Source: Proteus columbae
GTDB taxonomy: Bacteria > Pseudomonadota > Gammaproteobacteria > Enterobacterales > Enterobacteriaceae
Assembly: GCF_009914335.1 (NCBI RefSeq)
Contig: NZ_CP043925.1
Coordinates: forward strand, 3,224,001 to 3,288,000
Direction: 5' to 3'
Length of the DNA stretch: 64,000 bases
The translations under genes and the position numbers were made by a program. The notes under the pieces are model-generated. The model was not told the origin of the DNA and did no database searches. It saw only the letters and a list, made by a program, of their open reading frames with translations. Every line of letters starts with the position of its first letter. The first letter of the stretch is position 1. Shown piece by piece: positions 21,865 to 32,977 of this stretch.

Positions 21865-22569
21865 ATGATCTATAAAGACATTGCAAAAAGCCTAAGAATT
21901 CAAATAAATTCTGCTGGATATCAAATTGGCGACCCACTACCCGCAGAAAAAACATTAGCGCAACAATACAACGCATCGAGAATGACAATACGTAAAGCAG
22001 TAGATTTATTAGTTATTGCAGGATTATTAGAACGAAAACATGGCTCAGGGACTTATATTAAAGAAAAAGACGTTCATCATGAAAATGCTAGCCTAAAAGG
22101 CTTTGTCGAATTAATGGCAAATACAGGCCACAACGTAAGAAGCGAAGTGATAGAGTTTAGTGTTATTCCCTGCCCTTTATCTATTTCTAGCAAATTACGT
22201 ATTAATTCAAATGAACGTATATTTTATTCAAGACGAATACGTTTTGTAGACAACAAACCGCTTATTGTTGAAGATAGTTATATGCCCGTAAAATATTTTA
22301 GTAATTTAACATTAACGCACTTAGAAGGATCTAAATTTGATTTTATTGAAAATGTTTGCCAAATAAAAATAGCGGGAAGTTACGAAACTTTCCACCCTAT
22401 CATGCCAGATAACAATATTTGTCAATTATTAAAAATAGAGAATAACATTCCCATATTAAGGCTCAGCACATTATCATACAGTATTCATGGTGATTATATT
22501 AATTACTCAATAATGTATAGAAACACCCAAGATTATATTGTTGAATATCATTTAAAACGAGAACAATAA
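21865..22569 (+). CDS. GntR-family transcriptional regulator, HutC/UTRA type
   Basis: 234 aa. The N-terminal winged helix-turn-helix (about residues 1-70) shows the family pattern LPAEKTLAQQYNASRMTIRKAVDLL...GLLERKHGSGTYI. The UTRA effector domain (about 85-230) follows, with FYSRRIRFVDNKPLIVEDSYMP. It is divergent from the PTS operon, so it is probably the local repressor, with a phosphorylated alpha-glucoside as inducer. In E. coli the glv operon is tied to an RpiR-type regulator instead. Confidence 0.9.
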   Translation: MIYKDIAKSLRIQINSAGYQIGDPLPAEKTLAQQYNASRMTIRKAVDLLVIAGLLERKHGSGTYIKEKDVHHENASLKGFVELMANTGHNVRSEVIEFSVIPCPLSISSKLRINSNERIFYSRRIRFVDNKPLIVEDSYMPVKYFSNLTLTHLEGSKFDFIENVCQIKIAGSYETFHPIMPDNNICQLLKIENNIPILRLSTLSYSIHGDYINYSIMYRNTQDYIVEYHLKREQ

Positions 22570-22631
22570 TCATTAATATAAAATAATGTTGAAGCTTTAG
22601 TATTAATAATTAGATTTATTGTTATGAGAGC

Positions 22632-22656
22632 AAAAAAAAGCACTCCGAAGAGTGCC
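22632..22656 (-). terminator. Terminator after hldE
   Basis: GCACTC-CGAA-GAGTGC tetraloop hairpin, followed by eight T on the minus strand. Confidence 0.9.
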
Positions 22657-22676
22657 TTTCATTTTTATAAATGCCA

Positions 22677-24101
22677 TTATTTCTTTTTAATCGCATTAAT
22701 AATATTTGTTGTAGAAATGCCGTCTTCAAAATTCAGCACTTTTACTTCACCGCCTGCTGCCCAAACTTCTTTGCTACCTGCGATGTCTTCAGGCTTATAA
22801 TCGCCACCTTTAACTAAGATATCCGGTAATACAGAGGCAATTAAGCGCTGTGGTGTATCTTCTTCAAACGCAACAACCCAATCGACAGCACCTAATGCGC
22901 CCAACACAGTCATACGCTGTTCTAATGGGTTAACAGGACGACTTTCACCTTTTAAGCGCTTAGTAGACGCATCACTATTTACCGCAACAATAAGGCGATC
23001 TCCTAATTTACGTGCATTCGCTAAATAGCTAACATGACCTGCATGAAGAATATCAAAACAACCATTTGTCATCACAATACGCTCACCGCGCTGACGCGCT
23101 AATTCGACGGCTTGTTTTAATTGTTCTTCCTCCATCATGCCAAACCCGTTATCAGCTCGACCACGAATAGCATTTTCAAGCTCAATAGGTGATACCGTTG
23201 ATGTCCCTAATTTACCCACAACAACGCCTGCCGCTGCGTTAGCAAGGAAACAGGCTTCACCTAAAGGTTTGCCAGCAGCTAAAGAGGTTGCTAATACGCC
23301 AATTACTGTATCACCTGCACCTGTTACATCATAAACTTCTTGGGCTTGGGTTGGTAAATGCAATGGAGCTTCATTAGCACGCAGTAAGCTCATTCCTCGC
23401 TCTGAGCGAGTGATCAGCAACGCTTCAAGATCTAAATCTCGAACTAATTGAGTCCCTTTTTCCACCAGCTCATCATCAGTTTTACAAACACCAACCACTT
23501 GTTCAAATTCAGACATATTTGGCGTTAATAGCGTCGCACCGCGATAGCGTTCAAAATCTGATCCCTTAGGATCGATTAATACAGGTACACCAGCTTTTTT
23601 TGCCAGTTGGATCATCTCTTGAACATGAGAAAGTGCCCCTTTGGCATAGTCAGATAAAACCAATGCGCCAATAGAAGGTAATGCTTGCTGAATACGTTCA
23701 TAAATAGGTTGAGGATCAACATTGCTAAATCCTTCTTCAAAATCAAGACGGATTAATTGCTGATTACGTGAAAGTACACGTAATTTTGTGATCGTTGGGT
23801 GTGTCGCAACAGAGACAAAATCACAACGCACATTGACCTGATTTAATGTATTGCTCAATGCTTTTGCGGCTTCATCAATACCTGTTAAACCCACTAAACG
23901 CGAATTAGCACCAAGAGACGCAATATTCATCGCAACGTTTGCTGCACCACCTGGTCGCTCTTCTGTGGTATCAACTTTAACCACTGGCACTGGGGCTTCT
24001 GGTGAAATTCGACTTGTTGGGCCATACCAATAGCGGTCTAACATGACGTCACCGACAACCAACACATTGGCCTTATTAAAATCCGGTAGCGTTACTTTCA
24101 T
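22677..24101 (-). CDS. hldE: Bifunctional heptose-7-phosphate kinase / heptose-1-phosphate adenylyltransferase HldE
   Basis: 475 aa. Makes ADP-glycero-manno-heptose for the lipopolysaccharide inner core. The N-terminal ribokinase-like domain (about 1-320) has GGAANVAMN and the GAGDT anion-hole motif. The C-terminal nucleotidyltransferase domain (about 340-475) has [12 protein letters not shown]. The start at 24101 (MKVTLPDF) has GGAG about 10 nt upstream and matches E. coli HldE; the ATG at 24146 would add 15 unrelated residues. Confidence 0.96.
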   Translation of the reverse strand: MKVTLPDFNKANVLVVGDVMLDRYWYGPTSRISPEAPVPVVKVDTTEERPGGAANVAMNIASLGANSRLVGLTGIDEAAKALSNTLNQVNVRCDFVSVATHPTITKLRVLSRNQQLIRLDFEEGFSNVDPQPIYERIQQALPSIGALVLSDYAKGALSHVQEMIQLAKKAGVPVLIDPKGSDFERYRGATLLTPNMSEFEQVVGVCKTDDELVEKGTQLVRDLDLEALLITRSERGMSLLRANEAPLHLPTQAQEVYDVTGAGDTVIGVLATSLAAGKPLGEACFLANAAAGVVVGKLGTSTVSPIELENAIRGRADNGFGMMEEEQLKQAVELARQRGERIVMTNGCFDILHAGHVSYLANARKLGDRLIVAVNSDASTKRLKGESRPVNPLEQRMTVLGALGAVDWVVAFEEDTPQRLIASVLPDILVKGGDYKPEDIAGSKEVWAAGGEVKVLNFEDGISTTNIINAIKKK

Positions 24102-24196
24102 CCCATACTCCACATTTATTTTCAAAATAAGCCGAAATAATACCATAACTTGTTAGGCAAAAAGAGATACACATAAGACTTCATGCCAACAAACCA

Positions 24197-27037
24197 TTAC
24201 TCTTGTTCACCAAGCCACTTCAATTTGCTTTTTAATACACACTCTCGCTCTGCGATAAAACAATGATTATCCACAATGGCAGGTAATGCTTGTAACGCCA
24301 GATGATGTAATTCATTACGCAATGTGACATAAGCATGTGTTAAAGCGAGAGCTTCATCTTCATCCATCACTTGATGCTTTGCCATTAACTCAAAAATACG
24401 CACATTATCAGACCAACGAGTTAAAGCAGGGTATTGGTGAGAAAAACGCAATACTAAATATTGCGCGATAAATTCAATATCAGTAATACCGCCAGATGAG
24501 GTTTTTAAATCAAACTTATCGGCTTGTGTTGGTGCAAGATGTTGCACCATTTTTTTACGCATATCGCGTACTTCATTTTGTAACACATCAGCATCACGAG
24601 AAAGGCATAACGTTTCATGACGAATACGTGAAAACATCTGTTGTAATTTATCATCGCCATAAATCATTCTAGCGCGAATTAAAGCTTGATGCTCCCAAGT
24701 CCAAGCTTCATTTTTCTGATATTCATCAAAAGCTTGAATAGTACTAACCAACATACCTGATTCACCCGAAGGACGTAAACGCGCATCGACTTCATACAAC
24801 ACACCAGAAGATGTTCTGGTACTAAACAAATGGATAATACGCTGTGCTAAACGCAGATAAAACTGGCGGGCATCAATCTTTTTTGCCCCTGTTGTCACAG
24901 TGTTTATTGGACAATCTAATAAAAAGACCAAGTCCAAATCAGAGCTATATCCTAACTCCCATCCCCCCAATTTACCGTATCCAATCACCGCAAAACCCAG
25001 CCCATCACGATGAGCTAAATGTTCAGGTTCACCATAACGTTTCACCATATATGACCAAGCTTGATAAACAACAGCATGAATAATAGCTTCCGCTAAATAT
25101 GTTAAGTGATCACTAACCTTCATTACTGGCAATACACCTGTAATATCTTCAGCGGCGATGCGTAGTAATTGGGCTTGCTTAAACTGGCGTAATGCTTCTA
25201 ATCGTTGCTCTTCATCTTCTTCTGGTACACGTAATAAATATTGACGTAATTCATCACGATACGCATCTAAAGGTAAAGGTTGATAGAGAGAATTAGGATC
25301 AAGTAATTCATCTAATAGTAAAGGATGAAGCGCTAATTGTTCAGCAATCATCGGAGATGCCGCACAGAGTCGTATAACATGCGTTAAAACTTCATCCGAC
25401 TCTTGCATCAACTCTAAATACGTTGTACGACTCACAATGCTTAATAGCAAAGGCGTCACACGTTGTAGTGTCACTAAAGTAAGGGGTTGCTGGCAAATTT
25501 TAGCCAATAGTTTTGGCATTAAGGCATCAAGAACATCGCGTCCTCTCGGCCCAATGGTTCGCTTGCCAATATCTTGGCGAAAATTCTGCAACGTCTGATT
25601 TATTGCCTCAAGCGCTTCACTGGTTAATGTTTCATGAAATAATGACGATGTTTCAGGCAAGCGACCAAGTAACCAAAGACGCTTAAATTCAGAGATATCG
25701 TCTTCATCATCGTTTTCGTCTTCTTCACCAATTAATTGCGTGAAAATTACGGAAACAGCCTGCATCTTGTGATTAATTTCTTGATAAAGCGCTTTCCAAT
25801 CATCAAATCCCATTGCCAAAGTCAATCTGGCTTTATCTTCTTCACTTTCAGGTAAGGCTTGGGTTTGTTGATCACCAATAGACTGTAAAAGATTTTCTAA
25901 TCGGCGAAGAAAAAGGTAGCTTTCAGCCAATTGTGCCGTTTCTTCTGCGGTGAGTAATTCAAGTTTCGCAATAACGTTAAGCACCGTTAATAATGAATTG
26001 CTTTGAAGCTCAGGCTCTCTACCACCACGAATTAGCTGAAAAACTTGCGTAATAAATTCGATTTCACGAATACCACCAGAGCCTAATTTTATATTATCAA
26101 TCATGCCACGACGACGAACTTCACGACTTATCATGGATTTCATATTTCTAAGTGATTGAATAACACTAAAATCAATATAACGACGATAAACAAAAGGACG
26201 CAACATTTGGCGCAATACTTGGCAATACTCTTTCTTTTCTGCCCCTAAAACGCGTGCTTTGATCATGGCGTAACGTTCCCAATCGCGCCCTTGCTCTTGA
26301 TAATAATCTTCCAGTGCTGCAAAGCTCATTACCAAAGGCCCACTTTCGCCAAAAGGACGTAACCGCATATCAACGCGGTAGACAAAACCATCAATAGTAT
26401 GCTGATCCAGCGCTTTAATCAGCTTTTGACCTAAGCGCGTAAAAAACTGCGCATTATCTAATTCTCGTCGTCCACCTTGTGTAAACCCATTTTCAGGATA
26501 GGCAAAAATTAAGTCGATATCAGAAGAAAAGTTAAGTTCAAACCCACCTAGTTTTCCCATTCCTAAAATCAGTAATGGCTGAGGTTTTCCCTCATTATCA
26601 CAAGGCGTTCCCCATTGTTGGCAACATTGCTGATAAAGCGTATCTCTTGCGCCACAAATTAATGTTTCAGCTAATACACTCAAATGTTTTAGCACACAAG
26701 GAATATCGGCTAATTGAAAAAATTGTAGCCATGCAATGCGCACTAATTGTTGATGACGAAATTGGCGTAAAACTCGCATAACGTCATCTTCATTATCAAT
26801 ATCGGCTAATTTTGCTGTCAATTGAGGCTCATAACTCTGCCATTCCACACTCGTTGGCGGATTTTGCCTGATATCAGTCAACCATTGAGGATTAACGCGC
26901 AAATGCTCTGTTGCAAAGGGGGTAAAAGCAAAAAACTGTTGTTCTTGTTCACTAAAAGGCGCTAACGCATTCAATTGAGAAGAGAACCCACACTGTGCTT
27001 TATTCCACAATTGTTGAAATACACCAATAACAGACAT
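24197..27037 (-). CDS. glnE: Bifunctional glutamine synthetase adenylyltransferase / deadenylylase GlnE
   Basis: 946 aa, the usual length. It adds and removes AMP on glutamine synthetase in response to PII. Two nucleotidyltransferase domains are visible: [18 protein letters not shown] in the N-terminal (deadenylylase) half and [18 protein letters not shown] in the C-terminal (adenylylase) half. Each is followed by [15 protein letters not shown] or [11 protein letters not shown] motifs. It lies between hldE and ygiF, as in E. coli. Confidence 0.96.
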   Translation of the reverse strand: MSVIGVFQQLWNKAQCGFSSQLNALAPFSEQEQQFFAFTPFATEHLRVNPQWLTDIRQNPPTSVEWQSYEPQLTAKLADIDNEDDVMRVLRQFRHQQLVRIAWLQFFQLADIPCVLKHLSVLAETLICGARDTLYQQCCQQWGTPCDNEGKPQPLLILGMGKLGGFELNFSSDIDLIFAYPENGFTQGGRRELDNAQFFTRLGQKLIKALDQHTIDGFVYRVDMRLRPFGESGPLVMSFAALEDYYQEQGRDWERYAMIKARVLGAEKKEYCQVLRQMLRPFVYRRYIDFSVIQSLRNMKSMISREVRRRGMIDNIKLGSGGIREIEFITQVFQLIRGGREPELQSNSLLTVLNVIAKLELLTAEETAQLAESYLFLRRLENLLQSIGDQQTQALPESEEDKARLTLAMGFDDWKALYQEINHKMQAVSVIFTQLIGEEDENDDEDDISEFKRLWLLGRLPETSSLFHETLTSEALEAINQTLQNFRQDIGKRTIGPRGRDVLDALMPKLLAKICQQPLTLVTLQRVTPLLLSIVSRTTYLELMQESDEVLTHVIRLCAASPMIAEQLALHPLLLDELLDPNSLYQPLPLDAYRDELRQYLLRVPEEDEEQRLEALRQFKQAQLLRIAAEDITGVLPVMKVSDHLTYLAEAIIHAVVYQAWSYMVKRYGEPEHLAHRDGLGFAVIGYGKLGGWELGYSSDLDLVFLLDCPINTVTTGAKKIDARQFYLRLAQRIIHLFSTRTSSGVLYEVDARLRPSGESGMLVSTIQAFDEYQKNEAWTWEHQALIRARMIYGDDKLQQMFSRIRHETLCLSRDADVLQNEVRDMRKKMVQHLAPTQADKFDLKTSSGGITDIEFIAQYLVLRFSHQYPALTRWSDNVRIFELMAKHQVMDEDEALALTHAYVTLRNELHHLALQALPAIVDNHCFIAERECVLKSKLKWLGEQE

Positions 27038-27063
27038 AAATAGACTCTCAAGTTGTCAGGAAA

Positions 27064-27987
27064 TTAAGCAATAGACAGTAACCATGCCATAGAAGATAAC
27101 TTAAAATTCAACCATAAAACATGATAATAGTCGGTTGCTGTTGTAAATGTTAACGGCGAAATCGCATTGAGTGATTGTTCCATAGATCTAGGCAAATCAG
27201 ACTGTTTTTTGCACCAATCTGAAAATAATGCCAACATGGCAGGCATGGTAATTGTTGGTGGCGTCGGATTGGCAAAAATCGCTTCTTCTAATGCCTGTAT
27301 CGCACTTAACCATTTAGTCAATTGCTGAGCCGTTGTATCACTAGGAGAAAGATTCACCACACTCAACGATAATGCAGGTTTATCTTTCGCCAAATAGTAG
27401 CCTCGAGCCGCCTTACTGCGAGAAGCAAGACGCAATCCGCCCTTTTCACCTAAATAAGTCGCTAATGCGATAACATCCGACACATTGCCCTTTTTGAGTT
27501 CTAACTCGAACTCTTCAATGGGCAACTCATATTGATGAGTGCGAACAGCACCTTTATCTAACACCACTTCAATTTGGCTATCTTGAAAATCCACCAGCCA
27601 AATTTCACGGTAAAAGTTCGTATTAAACAGCACATCAAGTTGAGACTCTAATTGTGTAAGGTCGGTATTTTCAGGCCAGATTTCTGCTGGGAAGCGTGCT
27701 AGATCTAATTTAGGTTGTTCTAATTCCACGTTATATTCTGGACGTTGATGCAAACCAGCAACGACTTTACCGGCAGTTTTAATTGTCATTTCATAACGTT
27801 CATCAACACCACGAATACGCAGCCCCATATCCCAGCGACGAATTTGATTATCTGCGGTTTCAAAGTAAAGATTAGTCAGCTTTTTGGGTGCAGTATGCTG
27901 ATGAGGTAGAGTCAGAATGCGCTGAATAATGTGAGGAATAGCGGCAGGTATGGCACTCATTTTGAGTTCAGTTTCTAATTGGCTCAT
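27064..27987 (-). CDS. ygiF: CYTH-domain inorganic triphosphatase YgiF with a strongly shortened C-terminal domain
   Basis: 307 aa, against 433 in E. coli. The CYTH domain (about 1-205) is intact: ETELK at residues 5-9 is the ExExK signature, and MGLRIR, HQRPEYNV and SKAARGYYL follow. E. coli YgiF carries a full helical CHAD domain after this; here only about 100 residues remain (LTKWLSAIQALEEAIFA onward). Triphosphatase activity should survive. 26 bp separate it from glnE. Confidence 0.9.
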   Translation of the reverse strand: MSQLETELKMSAIPAAIPHIIQRILTLPHQHTAPKKLTNLYFETADNQIRRWDMGLRIRGVDERYEMTIKTAGKVVAGLHQRPEYNVELEQPKLDLARFPAEIWPENTDLTQLESQLDVLFNTNFYREIWLVDFQDSQIEVVLDKGAVRTHQYELPIEEFELELKKGNVSDVIALATYLGEKGGLRLASRSKAARGYYLAKDKPALSLSVVNLSPSDTTAQQLTKWLSAIQALEEAIFANPTPPTITMPAMLALFSDWCKKQSDLPRSMEQSLNAISPLTFTTATDYYHVLWLNFKLSSMAWLLSIA

Positions 27988-28206
27988 TCTATTTCCCTTA
28001 AGTAAATCAATTGATTAGTAAAATATTTGACGCATTTTCATTTTGCAAGTGATAGCCTAATAACAATAATGAATAAAAGGCAGATTATCCCTATATTCTA
28101 CCAGTTAAGACTGTTCTCATTCTGGTTTACTATTTGCTTACGCAAACTTTACTCTTTAGTATCAGTAAAAATATTCTCTTGTATAGATAAAAAAGTTGAA
28201 AACATA

Positions 28207-28827
28207 ATGCGAAAATTACCCTTACTTTTTCTTTCCTTACTTGGCTTAGGCTTTTCTCTGAGCTCACACGCAGAAACTCGTTATGTTTCCGATGAATTAT
28301 CCACTTATGTGCATAGTGGACCAGGAAATCAGTATCGAATTGTTGGCTCTTTAAATTCTGGCTCAACAGTCACTGTACTTTCTCGTAATGCAGCAACGGG
28401 CTACGTACAAATTAAAGACGATAAAGATCGTACTGTTTGGATACCTGAAAGCCAACTGAGTGCTCAGCCAAGCATGCGTACTCGCATTCCTGCAATGGAA
28501 AAAGAGATCCAAACACTGCGCGACAAACTGGCGAATATCGACCAAAGTTGGAATCAACGTACAATAGATATGCAAAATAAAGTTTCAAACAGTGATGACA
28601 TCATCAATGGCTTGAAAAAAGAAAATGAACAAATGAGAACTAAGCTCGCTGTCGCAGAGAAAAAACTCGATTTTGCTAATCAACAATTAGATGACAGACA
28701 ACGCGATATCATCTTACAGTGGTTTATGTATGGTGGTGGTGTTGCTGGTGCAGGTCTTGTCTTTGGTCTGATCCTTCCACATATTATTCCGCGTCGTCGT
28801 AAACGTAATGATCGTTGGATGAACTAA
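28207..28827 (+). CDS. ygiM: SH3-domain membrane protein YgiM
   Basis: About 206 aa from the ATG at 28207. A signal peptide ([22 protein letters not shown]) is followed by a bacterial SH3 domain (about 25-90: [19 protein letters not shown]), then a coiled coil (about 100-165), one C-terminal transmembrane helix, and a basic tail RRRKRN. This is the TIGR04211/YgiM layout. The upstream in-frame ATG at 28027 would add 60 residues before the signal and is rejected. It precedes cca, as in E. coli. Confidence 0.92.
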   Translation: MRKLPLLFLSLLGLGFSLSSHAETRYVSDELSTYVHSGPGNQYRIVGSLNSGSTVTVLSRNAATGYVQIKDDKDRTVWIPESQLSAQPSMRTRIPAMEKEIQTLRDKLANIDQSWNQRTIDMQNKVSNSDDIINGLKKENEQMRTKLAVAEKKLDFANQQLDDRQRDIILQWFMYGGGVAGAGLVFGLILPHIIPRRRKRNDRWMN

Positions 28828-28853
28828 TATCCAACCAAAGGAACAGTGATCCC

Positions 28854-30092
28854 GTGAATATATATCTTGTTGGTGGCGCTGTACGCGACCAACTGTTACA
28901 GATGCCAGTAAAAGACAGAGATTGGGTTGTTGTTGGTGCAACACCTCAAATGCTATTACAACAAGGCTATCAACAAGTAGGCAAAGATTTTCCTGTTTTT
29001 CTTCATCCAGATACTCATGAAGAATATGCCCTTGCGCGCACAGAACGAAAATCAGGCTCAGGTTACACGGGATTCACTTGCTATGCAGCACCCGATGTCA
29101 CATTAGAAGACGATCTTGCGCGTCGTGATCTCACTATTAACGCTATCGCTTATTCCGTTGATGGCGGATATGTCGATCCTTACCACGGCATAGATGACAT
29201 CAATGCGAGACAACTTCGCCATGTTTCTGAGGCATTTTCAGAAGATCCGTTAAGAGTTTTGCGAGTTGCACGTTTTGCGGCACGGTTTGCGCCTTTAGGA
29301 TTTAATATTGCACCTGAAACACTGCAATTAATGAAGACGATGGCACAAAGTGGTGAGTTAAATGCACTGACTGCTGAACGTGTTTGGAAAGAGACTGAAA
29401 AAGCTCTTGAGAGCCCCGCGCCTCAAGTCTATTTTGAAGTTTTACGTCAATGTGGTGCTTTAAGCGTTCTTTTTCCTGAAATTAATGCTTTGTTTGGTAT
29501 ACCTGCTCCTGAAAAATGGCACCCAGAAATCGATACAGGCATTCATGCCATGATGGTACTTAATATCGCCAGTCAATTAACAGACGATATTGCGGTACGC
29601 TTTAGTGCCTTATGCCATGATTTGGGAAAAGGATTAACACCTCCTGAAAATTGGCCTCATCATCACGGTCATGGCCCTGCGGGTGTGCCTTTAGTTGAAG
29701 CCTTGTGTCAACGTTATCGTATTCCTAATCATATCCGTGATCTCGCGCGTTTAACGGCAAGATTTCATGATCATATCCATCGTATTGATAGAATGCGCCC
29801 TTCTAAAATAATCCGCTTATTTGATGCTATTGATGCATGGCGAAAACCAGAACGTGTTGAACAACTTGCAATGGTGAGTGAAGCCGATGCGAGAGGACGT
29901 AAGGGCTTAGAAAATATTGCTTATCCACAACGTGCGTTTCTTTGCCAAGCTTTCCTTGTTGCAAATAATGTGGATATTAAGCCAATCATTGAAAGTAGAT
30001 TAAAAGGCAGTGCAATACGAGATGCGCTAACCAAGCAACGAGAAGCCGCGATTATAAAATGGAAATCGCGACTTAATCAGGAACAGCGCTAA
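28854..30092 (+). CDS. cca: CCA tRNA nucleotidyltransferase (multifunctional Cca)
   Basis: 412 aa from the GTG at 28854, which has AAGGA upstream and aligns with [12 protein letters not shown] of E. coli Cca; the in-frame ATG at 28815 lies inside ygiM. The nucleotidyltransferase motif is [10 protein letters not shown], and [15 protein letters not shown] is the B motif. The C-terminal HD phosphohydrolase domain shows LCHDLGKG and HHHGHGP. It repairs or adds the 3' CCA of tRNAs. The stop abuts the stop of the convergent folB gene. Confidence 0.96.
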   Translation: MNIYLVGGAVRDQLLQMPVKDRDWVVVGATPQMLLQQGYQQVGKDFPVFLHPDTHEEYALARTERKSGSGYTGFTCYAAPDVTLEDDLARRDLTINAIAYSVDGGYVDPYHGIDDINARQLRHVSEAFSEDPLRVLRVARFAARFAPLGFNIAPETLQLMKTMAQSGELNALTAERVWKETEKALESPAPQVYFEVLRQCGALSVLFPEINALFGIPAPEKWHPEIDTGIHAMMVLNIASQLTDDIAVRFSALCHDLGKGLTPPENWPHHHGHGPAGVPLVEALCQRYRIPNHIRDLARLTARFHDHIHRIDRMRPSKIIRLFDAIDAWRKPERVEQLAMVSEADARGRKGLENIAYPQRAFLCQAFLVANNVDIKPIIESRLKGSAIRDALTKQREAAIIKWKSRLNQEQR

Positions 30093-30443
30093 TTAAGCTT
30101 TACGCTCAATAATCACACCTACATTTGTGGCTTGTGCAACAGCTCCTGGTTTCGCTAATTTAATTTTTACTCTTGGTACAGCAAAGTGCGTTATCAATAG
30201 CTGTGCCACTTCTTCAGCAACACGTTCAACTAATTCAAAACGTCGAGTCTCAACATAGTCAATAATTGCATTGCTCACACTGGCATAATCTAAACAATGA
30301 ACCACATCATCGGTTTGGGATGCGCGTTTGTTATCCCATTCCATTTCGATATCGAACACTAATTTTTGTTTTATGGTTTTTTCCCAATCATAAACACCGA
30401 TTGTGGTTATTACTGATAATTGCTCAATAAATACGATATCCAT
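30093..30443 (-). CDS. folB: Dihydroneopterin aldolase FolB
   Basis: 116 aa. Folate pathway enzyme. MDIVFIEQLSVITTIGVYDWE is almost identical to E. coli FolB; LVERVAEEVA and KLAKPGAV carry the active-site Glu and Lys. The ATG at 30443 is preferred to the GTG one codon upstream. Convergent with cca with no gap; divergent from plsY. Confidence 0.96.
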   Translation of the reverse strand: MDIVFIEQLSVITTIGVYDWEKTIKQKLVFDIEMEWDNKRASQTDDVVHCLDYASVSNAIIDYVETRRFELVERVAEEVAQLLITHFAVPRVKIKLAKPGAVAQATNVGVIIERKA

Positions 30444-30547
30444 CACGTCATCTCTTATTTTTTCTGCTCATCGGATACCACTTCCGATGAAATATGCGTA
30501 TTATCCATACATGCCTAACGAACTTACATAAACATTGGAGAATACAA

Positions 30548-31204
30548 ATGAGTGCTAACGCACTTGGAATGATCATCTTCGCCTACTTGTGCGGCTCAAT
30601 CTCCAGCGCGATATTGATTTGCCGACTGGCAAGACTACCTGATCCAAGAAAATTTGGCTCTGGCAATCCCGGAGCAACCAACGTCCTACGTATTGGAGGA
30701 AAGGCAGCTGCAGCAGCCGTTCTTATCTGTGACGTCCTAAAAGGGATGATCCCTGTTTGGCTCGCCTATTACTTAAATGTGCCTCCTTTTTACCTCGGTA
30801 TTGTCGCAATAGCAGCTTGTCTAGGTCATATTTATCCTGTTTTTTTCCACTTTAAAGGCGGAAAAGGTGTAGCCACTGCATTTGGTGCTATCGCTGCCAT
30901 TGGTTGGGATTTAAGTGGGCTTATCGCAGGAACGTGGTTACTCACTGTCTTACTGAGTGGCTATTCATCGCTTGGTGCGATTATCAGCGCACTGCTTGCC
31001 CCTTTTTATGTTTGGTGGTTTAAACCAGAATTCACTTATCCCGTTGCTTTATTATCATGTCTGGTACTTTACCGTCATCACGACAATATTCAACGTTTAT
31101 GGCGTGGTCAAGAGAGCCGTATCTGGCATAAATTAAAGAAAAAGACTGAAAAAACAGAAAAAGAGATCATTCAAGAAGCTAAAGAGCAAGAAAAAGAAGA
31201 TTAA
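30548..31204 (+). CDS. plsY: Acyl-phosphate:glycerol-3-phosphate acyltransferase PlsY
   Basis: 218 aa integral membrane enzyme with about five transmembrane helices; it makes lysophosphatidic acid from acyl-phosphate. Three signature loops are present: [20 protein letters not shown] and [13 protein letters not shown] lies 7 nt before the ATG at 30548. The C-terminal tail is long and Lys/Glu-rich ([10 protein letters not shown]...). Confidence 0.95.
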   Translation: MSANALGMIIFAYLCGSISSAILICRLARLPDPRKFGSGNPGATNVLRIGGKAAAAAVLICDVLKGMIPVWLAYYLNVPPFYLGIVAIAACLGHIYPVFFHFKGGKGVATAFGAIAAIGWDLSGLIAGTWLLTVLLSGYSSLGAIISALLAPFYVWWFKPEFTYPVALLSCLVLYRHHDNIQRLWRGQESRIWHKLKKKTEKTEKEIIQEAKEQEKED

Positions 31205-31231
31205 CCTCACCAAATCGTAAAGATAGGATGG

Positions 31232-31264
31232 ATAAAAAAGCCACTTTTCAGTGGCTTTTCTTTT
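31232..31264. terminator. Bidirectional terminator between plsY and tsaD
   Basis: AAAAGCCACT-TTTC-AGTGGCTTTT, T-rich on both sides, between convergent genes. Confidence 0.85.
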
Positions 31265-31284
31265 ACTACTGACGTACTGACGCG

Positions 31285-32307
31285 CTACTTATTTTCAAGT
31301 GCTGGCAACTCAGCTAAAGGCCAACGCGGTCTTACTGTTACGCTTAATGGACCTTCTGTACCGCCTTTAAAGCGGATCATTCCTGCTAGTGCAATCATTG
31401 CACCATTATCAGTACACAATTCAGGACGCGCATAAAAAACTTCGCCACCTAATTGCTTCATTACGGTTTCCATTTTTGCACGTAATGTACGATTAGCACT
31501 TACACCACCCGCCATCACCAAACGTTTAAAGCCTGTTTGTTCTAACGCTCTACGACATTTTATCGCAAGCGTATCAACAACCGCATCTTCAAATGCCCGT
31601 GCAATATCAGCGCGAGTTTGGTCTGAATCATCATTTTGACGAATAGTATTAGCGGCAAAGGTTTTTAAACCCGAGAAACTAAAATCAAGTCCAGGTCTAT
31701 CTGTCATTGGTCGAGGAAAGACAAAGCGACCTTCTGTGCCTTGTTGCGCCATTTTCGATAATACTGGACCACCAGGATAATCTAATCCCAGTAGTTTTGC
31801 CGTTTTATCAAAAGCTTCGCCAGCAGCATCATCAATAGATTCACCTAATAAGGTGTATTCGCCAATTCCCGTCACACTAATTAACTGTGTATGGCCACCA
31901 GAAACCAAAAGTGCCACAAATGGAAACTCTGGTGTTTTCTCTTCAAGCATTGGAGCCAATAAGTGGCCTTCCATATGATGAACAGGAATAGCTGGGACAT
32001 CCCACGCAAAAGCTAATGAGCGTCCAATAGTTGCCCCTACAAGCAACGCGCCAACAAGACCGGGGCCAGCAGTATAAGCAACCGCATCAATATCTTGCGC
32101 CGTAAGATTTGCTTCTTTCAGTGCCGCTTGAATAAGAGGTACTGTTTTACGGATATGATCCCGTGAAGCAAGCTCAGGAACTACCCCACCATAATCAGCG
32201 TGCAGTTTAATCTGGCTATAAAGTTGATTCGCTAATAGGCCGGCTTTATCATCATAGATTGCGATACCGGTTTCATCGCAAGATGTTTCAATACCTAAAA
32301 CTCGCAT
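31285..32307 (-). CDS. tsaD: tRNA N6-threonylcarbamoyladenosine transferase TsaD
   Basis: 340 aa. Catalytic subunit of t6A synthesis on ANN-decoding tRNAs, working with TsaB, TsaC and TsaE. Metal ligands are in the HHMEGH motif. The N-terminal [16 protein letters not shown] and the ASKH-fold phosphate loops ([18 protein letters not shown]) match. Divergent from rpsU, the conserved enteric arrangement. Confidence 0.97.
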   Translation of the reverse strand: MRVLGIETSCDETGIAIYDDKAGLLANQLYSQIKLHADYGGVVPELASRDHIRKTVPLIQAALKEANLTAQDIDAVAYTAGPGLVGALLVGATIGRSLAFAWDVPAIPVHHMEGHLLAPMLEEKTPEFPFVALLVSGGHTQLISVTGIGEYTLLGESIDDAAGEAFDKTAKLLGLDYPGGPVLSKMAQQGTEGRFVFPRPMTDRPGLDFSFSGLKTFAANTIRQNDDSDQTRADIARAFEDAVVDTLAIKCRRALEQTGFKRLVMAGGVSANRTLRAKMETVMKQLGGEVFYARPELCTDNGAMIALAGMIRFKGGTEGPLSVTVRPRWPLAELPALENK

Positions 32308-32408
32308 GACGCTTCCAAATTCTTCTTCGCTAACTCGCGTAATGAATCGATTGTATCATTATTTCGGTGATTTTATACGCCTTCGCAACATCTTTTACAT
32401 ACCAGCAT

Positions 32409-32437
32409 GTGACAAATTCCTTTTTCTGGTCTATAAT
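32409..32437 (+). promoter_or_regulatory. Candidate sigma-70 promoter of the rpsU-dnaG-rpoD operon
   Basis: GTGACA, 17 bp, TATAAT (32432-32437), about 210 bp upstream of rpsU in the 342-bp gap shared with tsaD. No LexA box (CTGT-N8-ACAG) was seen. Confidence 0.55.
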
Positions 32438-32637
32438 TATTCACCTATTTTAAGTGATTTAAATGTGTGGTTAGCGACTGTCGCTTTTTGTGTACTTATT
32501 AAAAAGACACAAAAGTGAGAGTTTGCGTTTCAATTTTGTGCATCTCTTTACAAAGTGCCCTGCTTTGAAGTAAAATTCCGCACCATTTTAAATGTCGGCT
32601 GGCTTAAATAATGCCAGCGCAAACCGATTTCTATTGA

Positions 32638-32865
<228 letters not shown>

Positions 32866-32977
32866 TATTTTGCGGCTTATACCGCAACGTATGCAGACAC
32901 TGTAGTCGCAGTTAAAGGCCGTGCTTTCTTCTGAGAGCGCGGCTTATTCTCGTTCAACAACAGGCGTAAAAGGGCTT

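Noticed and set aside
32306..32518. Plus-strand ORF of 70 aa upstream of rpsU
   Set aside because: It spans the promoter region shared with tsaD, has no ribosome site, and its stop lies in the rpsU leader.
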